From NCBI GenBank assembly GCA_910573745.1, contig CAJSYI010000002.1, forward strand, positions 62,001 through 126,000: a stretch of DNA of 64,000 nt, written 5' to 3'. Shown one piece after another: positions 60,986 through 64,000 of this stretch; the first letter of the stretch is position 1; each line of letters starts with the position of its first letter. Both the position numbers and the translations under genes were made by a program. The notes below the pieces were generated by a model. It saw only the letters and a program-made list of their open reading frames with translations. It ran no database searches and was not told where the DNA came from. This stretch comes from Muribaculaceae bacterium (GTDB lineage: Bacteria; Bacteroidota; Bacteroidia; Bacteroidales; Muribaculaceae).

Positions 60986-61990
60986 CTAATCTTTATCTTT
61001 CTTAGAAAGGAAGAGATAACGGTCGAGGAGGATGCGACGACCTGAGCCGGGAAGCGAACGCAGCACGTCGTATGCCGGGAAATCCCTGTATTCACGGGCC
61101 ATCTTCGGGAAGTCGCGGTGCGCACGCCAGACAGCCTTCACGTTGCCGAAGTCCCCTTTGACAAGGAACATCATCAACGCGGCGGTGTCCACAAGACGGC
61201 GCACGAACGTGCGTCTGCGCCCCGTCTTCTCGGGAAGGTTCTTATGGATGAGGAGAAGGTTGTTGCGGAAGTTAAGGTAAGTCTTCTGCGGATCCCCTTG
61301 CGCCAACGACGCGCCGCCCACGTGGAAGACCGCACTGTCGGGCACAAAGCATACGCGGCGGCCTGCGGCATGGATGCGGCAACACAGGTCTATCTCCTCC
61401 ATATGGGCGAAGAAACGCGTGTCGAGTCCGCCAAGACGCAGGTAGAGGGCGGTATCGACCATCAGAGCGGCCCCCGAGGCCCACGCGATGTCGGCCACCG
61501 CGCCGTCATACTGGCCTTCGTCCTTCTCCACCTTGTCGAAGAGCCGTCCGCGGCAATAAGGATAGGCCAGGCGGTCGAGAAGTCCTCCGGCGGCCCCGGC
61601 ATACTCGAAATAGTCCGGACGGCGCCAGCTGCGTATCTTGGGCTGGCACGCCCCGACATCCGGGTTCCCCTCCATGAAGCGCAGAAGCGGCTGCCACCAT
61701 CCCTCCCCGACCTCCACGTCGGAATTGAGGAGAAGCGTGTAAGGATAATCCCTGAAATGCTCTATAGCACGGTTGTAGCCTTCGGCAAAGCCGTAGTTCC
61801 GGCCGAACTCAAGACAGACCACCTGAGGCCAGTTCTCTTTGAGCCATTCCACCGAACCGTCGGTGCTTCCGTTGTCGGCCACGATGAGATCCGCTTCCTC
61901 GCCGCAGGTATGCCCGGCGGCCGAAGGAATGAACTGCTTCAGGAGATTGATGCCGTTCCAGTTGAGGATTATCACTGCAAGTTTTTTCAT
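60986..61990 (-). CDS. Family 2 glycosyltransferase
   Basis: This 334-residue GT-A enzyme, rhamnosyltransferase-like, has VIILNWNG (6-13), IVADNGSTDGSVEWL, LLNSDVEVGEGW as the metal/nucleotide-sugar site, and GLDTRFFAHMEEIDLCCRIHAAGRR as the acceptor region. It has no transmembrane domain apart from a possible C-terminal amphipathic part. It overlaps mtaB by 4 nt. Confidence 0.9.
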   Translation of the reverse strand: MKKLAVIILNWNGINLLKQFIPSAAGHTCGEEADLIVADNGSTDGSVEWLKENWPQVVCLEFGRNYGFAEGYNRAIEHFRDYPYTLLLNSDVEVGEGWWQPLLRFMEGNPDVGACQPKIRSWRRPDYFEYAGAAGGLLDRLAYPYCRGRLFDKVEKDEGQYDGAVADIAWASGAALMVDTALYLRLGGLDTRFFAHMEEIDLCCRIHAAGRRVCFVPDSAVFHVGGASLAQGDPQKTYLNFRNNLLLIHKNLPEKTGRRRTFVRRLVDTAALMMFLVKGDFGNVKAVWRAHRDFPKMAREYRDFPAYDVLRSLPGSGRRILLDRYLFLSKKDKD

Positions 61991-63297
61991 ATGGACATGC
62001 TTTCAGGTTCGGTGGGATGCAGTCCGGCAAGGCGGACGCGGGTTACGGTGTTGACCATTTCCGGTGCGTACGGAGCCACGACGCGCAGATAGTTGGGCGT
62101 GAACCCGTGCATCGGCGCATCCGGATGCGTAGGGGCTTCCCAAAGCACGTCGGCCTCCTTGCCGACCGACGCCTCCATGAAGGCCCGCAGCTTGCGGTCG
62201 GAGACTTCGGTGAGCTTCGCCACCCTGACGTGCCGCTCGTGGACATCCACCACGCATTCGTCGAGGGAGAGCGCAAGCGTCCCGGGACGTTCCGAATAGG
62301 GGAACACGTGCAGCCGCGTAACGGGCAACGACTCGATGAAACGCAGGGCATCACGCCAGCGTTCCGGCGTCTCGCCCCTCGCCCCGGCTATCACGTCAAC
62401 GCCAATGAAGGCGTCGGGCAGCTCCCTGCGCACGGCTTCTATGCGCCGGGCAAACAGGCCGGTGCCGTACCGGCGGCGCATCAACGAAAGCACCTCGTCG
62501 CTGCCCGACTGGAGCGGTATGTGAAAATGCGGCATGAACGCGCGCGATTCCCTCGCCACCCAGCTTATGATCTCCGGGGTGAGCAGATTGGGCTCTATGG
62601 AGGAAATGCGGTAACGGCTGATGCCCGCCACCTTGTCGAGGGCGCGGATGAGGTCGAAGAAGGTCTCGCCGGAGCCTTTGCCGAAGTCGCCGACGTTTAC
62701 CCCCGTAAGCACTATTTCCCTGCCTCCTTCGTCGGCCACGCGCCGGGCCTGGTCCACGAGGTCGGCCACCTTCGGTGAGCGCGAGCGGCCCCGGGCAAAG
62801 GGAATGGTGCAGTAGGAGCAGAAATAATCGCAGCCGTCCTGCACCTTGAGGAAGTAGCGCGTACGGTCGCCGCGCTCGCATGACGGGAGGAAGTCGCGTA
62901 TCTCTTTCAGCGGCGTCACGGCCACACAGCCGCGACGCTCCTCAAGCCAGCGGTCCACGTACCGCTCTATGCGCAGCTTCTCGTCGGATCCCAGCACGAT
63001 GTCCACTCCCGGAATCGCCGCCACCTCTTCAGGCTTAAGCTGCGCGTAGCAGCCCGTAACGACAATCGTGGCGTCGGGATATTTAGCGGCTATGCGCCGT
63101 ATGAGCGAACGCCCCTTCTTGTCGGCCATCTGCGTTACCGAGCAGGTGTTGACCACGCACAGATCGGGCGTCTCCCCCTGCGGACAGCGCGCGATGCCCT
63201 TGGCGGCAAGAATCTTGCCGATGGTAGAGGTCTCGGAAAAGTTGAGCTTGCAGCCGAGAGTGAAATAGGCGGCTGTCTTCAATGCGGCGTTGCCCAT
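61987..63297 (-). CDS. mtaB: tRNA t6A37 methylthiotransferase MtaB
   Basis: This 436-residue radical-SAM enzyme converts t6A to ms2t6A at position 37 of tRNA. The N-terminal MTTase domain has TLGCKLNFSET, VVNTCSVTQMADKK and VVTGCYAQLKPEEV, with the three cluster cysteines. The radical-SAM motif CDYFCSYCTIPFARGRSRS follows, then a TRAM-like C-terminus. It overlaps the xseB stop by 1 nt and the GT2 start by 4 nt. Confidence 0.95.
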   Translation of the reverse strand: MGNAALKTAAYFTLGCKLNFSETSTIGKILAAKGIARCPQGETPDLCVVNTCSVTQMADKKGRSLIRRIAAKYPDATIVVTGCYAQLKPEEVAAIPGVDIVLGSDEKLRIERYVDRWLEERRGCVAVTPLKEIRDFLPSCERGDRTRYFLKVQDGCDYFCSYCTIPFARGRSRSPKVADLVDQARRVADEGGREIVLTGVNVGDFGKGSGETFFDLIRALDKVAGISRYRISSIEPNLLTPEIISWVARESRAFMPHFHIPLQSGSDEVLSLMRRRYGTGLFARRIEAVRRELPDAFIGVDVIAGARGETPERWRDALRFIESLPVTRLHVFPYSERPGTLALSLDECVVDVHERHVRVAKLTEVSDRKLRAFMEASVGKEADVLWEAPTHPDAPMHGFTPNYLRVVAPYAPEMVNTVTRVRLAGLHPTEPESMSI

Positions 63298-63506
63298 CAG
63301 TCGGCCGTGTCTGCGTTTAGCTCATCGAGGCATTTGCGTATCTCCTCATCGGTCTTGGTGAGCTTGTCCTTGCAGAATCTGAGCAGGGCGAGCGCACGGG
63401 CCGTGTATCCGGAAAGCCGGTCTATGTCGCAGTCGGGCGACTGCATCTTCCCCACCAGGGCTTCAAGTTCCTGAAGCGCGGCGGTATATGTCGTTTCTTT
63501 GTCCAT
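63297..63506 (-). CDS. xseB: Exodeoxyribonuclease VII small subunit
   Basis: This 69-residue protein has the XseB pattern YTAALQELEALVGKMQSPDCDIDRLSGYTARALALLRFCKDKL. It partners the large subunit encoded upstream on the same strand, from which it is separated by a heptanucleotide tandem repeat. Confidence 0.9.
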   Translation of the reverse strand: MDKETTYTAALQELEALVGKMQSPDCDIDRLSGYTARALALLRFCKDKLTKTDEEIRKCLDELNADTAD

Positions 63507-63513
63507 ATCTTTT

Positions 63514-63680
63514 AGAGAGTAGAAAGTACTGAGTAGAGAGTAGAGAGTAGAGAGTAGAGAGTAGAGAGTAGAGAGTAGAGAGTAGAGAGTAGAGAGTAGA
63601 GAGTAGAGAGTAGAGAGTAGAGAGTAGAGAGTAGAGAGTAGAGAGTACTGAGTACTGAGTACTGAGTACTGAGTGGAGAG
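63514..63680. repeat. Heptanucleotide tandem repeat between xseA and xseB
   Basis: About 16 head-to-tail copies of GAGAGTA run from near 63532 to 63645, followed by about four CTGAGTA variants and framed by imperfect units. It fills the whole space between the xseA stop and the xseB start. The tract is pure enough to slip during replication, and copy number would change spacing in the xseA-xseB transcript. Confidence 0.95.
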
Positions 63681-63684
63681 TGTG

Positions 63685-64000
63685 TCATTTTATTTCGGAA
63701 ACCACCTCGCCGGAAGCGAACACGGTGGTGATTTCCTGGCCGGGGCATAGCCGGGAGGCGTCGCGGACGGCCTCGCCGCCAAGGCGCGTGATCGAATATC
63801 CGCGCTTCAACGTGGCTTCCGGGCTCAGCACGCCTACAAGCGCCTCGGTCGAGGCGAGACGTTCTCCGGCTTCCTTGAGCCTCTGCGAAGAGGCGTCAGA
63901 GACAGTCTGCGAAAGGCGGGCAATGCGTTCATCCTCGGCCCTCAGCCGCGAAGCGGCTGCATTCCTCAAAAGCTGTGGCACGGAATCGAGCAACGCCAAC
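63685..64000 (-). CDS. xseA: Exodeoxyribonuclease VII large subunit, C-terminal part
   Basis: About 105 C-terminal codons run off the window edge. The visible coiled-coil (RLRAEDERIARLSQTVSDASSQRLKEAGERLA condensed) and the final beta block SPEATLKRGYSITRLGG and GQEITTVFASGEVVSEI are typical of XseA. The stop is at 63685. Confidence 0.92.
   Translation of the reverse strand, partial: LALLDSVPQLLRNAAASRLRAEDERIARLSQTVSDASSQRLKEAGERLASTEALVGVLSPEATLKRGYSITRLGGEAVRDASRLCPGQEITTVFASGEVVSEIK

Noticed and set aside
63512-63748. Frame encoding LSTLYSL repeats
   Set aside because: A 7-bp repeat read three times gives a 7-residue repeat in any frame; no start signal, and it overlaps the xseA end.

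Overview
The window looks like a chromosomal contig from an uncultured or gut-type Bacteroidales, most likely Muribaculaceae (S24-7). The basis is high-GC coding sequence with AT-rich leaders, recurrent Bacteroidota promoters (TTTG, 19-20 nt, TAnnTTTG), absence of Shine-Dalgarno boxes, a SusC/SusD remnant, TPR-AraC and TPR-HTH membrane regulators, a MurF-alanine racemase fusion, DUF4836, DUF5683, DUF4919 and DUF2723 proteins, and secreted proteins with a VSAPSRGIYV-type C-terminal tail. The genus cannot be fixed from sequence alone. No rRNA, tRNA or CRISPR array was seen.

Layout. 1-1.6 kb: decayed polysaccharide-utilisation locus. A SusD gene has one in-frame TAG, and a SusC 3' end is joined to the 5' end of what looks like a DEAD-box helicase. 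1.7-5.3 kb: DUF4836 lipoprotein plus a two-gene ABC system, behind a long structured leader. 5.5-10.9 kb: two paralogous secreted proteins and a TPR-AraC regulator with a candidate operator. 11-15.9 kb: parA-parB-DUF5683-LysM transglycosylase-surE, mostly overlapping genes. 16-22 kb: MATE efflux gene whose 3' end lies in a MITE-like element, then a steroid-reductase-like cluster (SRD5A-type reductase, Old Yellow Enzyme, SDR) interrupted by a DUF1016/YhcG nuclease gene between 33-bp direct repeats. 22-26 kb: pfkA, a channel with an atypical filter, class II aldolase, a small lipoprotein and a PAS protein. 26-34.5 kb: murF-alr, a 76-bp tandem repeat, upp, recF, DUF721, thioesterase, SIS isomerase, ribH, a second MITE and a small barrel. 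34.7-48.9 kb: DUF2723 membrane protein, ZIP transporter, rsh, pgpH-like HD hydrolase, slyD, HAD, ribF, DUF1919, rnhB.

49-55.8 kb is the most unusual block. A TPR-HTH regulator is followed by a DUF3244 secreted protein, a 74-residue precursor-like peptide with a Gly-Gly site and five cysteines, a radical-SAM/SPASM maturase and a TonB-receptor-like barrel, then the SPASM tail of a second, deleted maturase. This is a candidate GG-Bacteroidales-type RiPP locus with a visibly mosaic base composition.

55.9-64 kb: acyltransferase, sigma-54 activator, lptE, a hypothetical, secG, an orphan cytosine-C5 methyltransferase fused to an HTH, a GT2 glycosyltransferase, mtaB, xseB and the end of xseA, the last two separated by a heptanucleotide tandem repeat.
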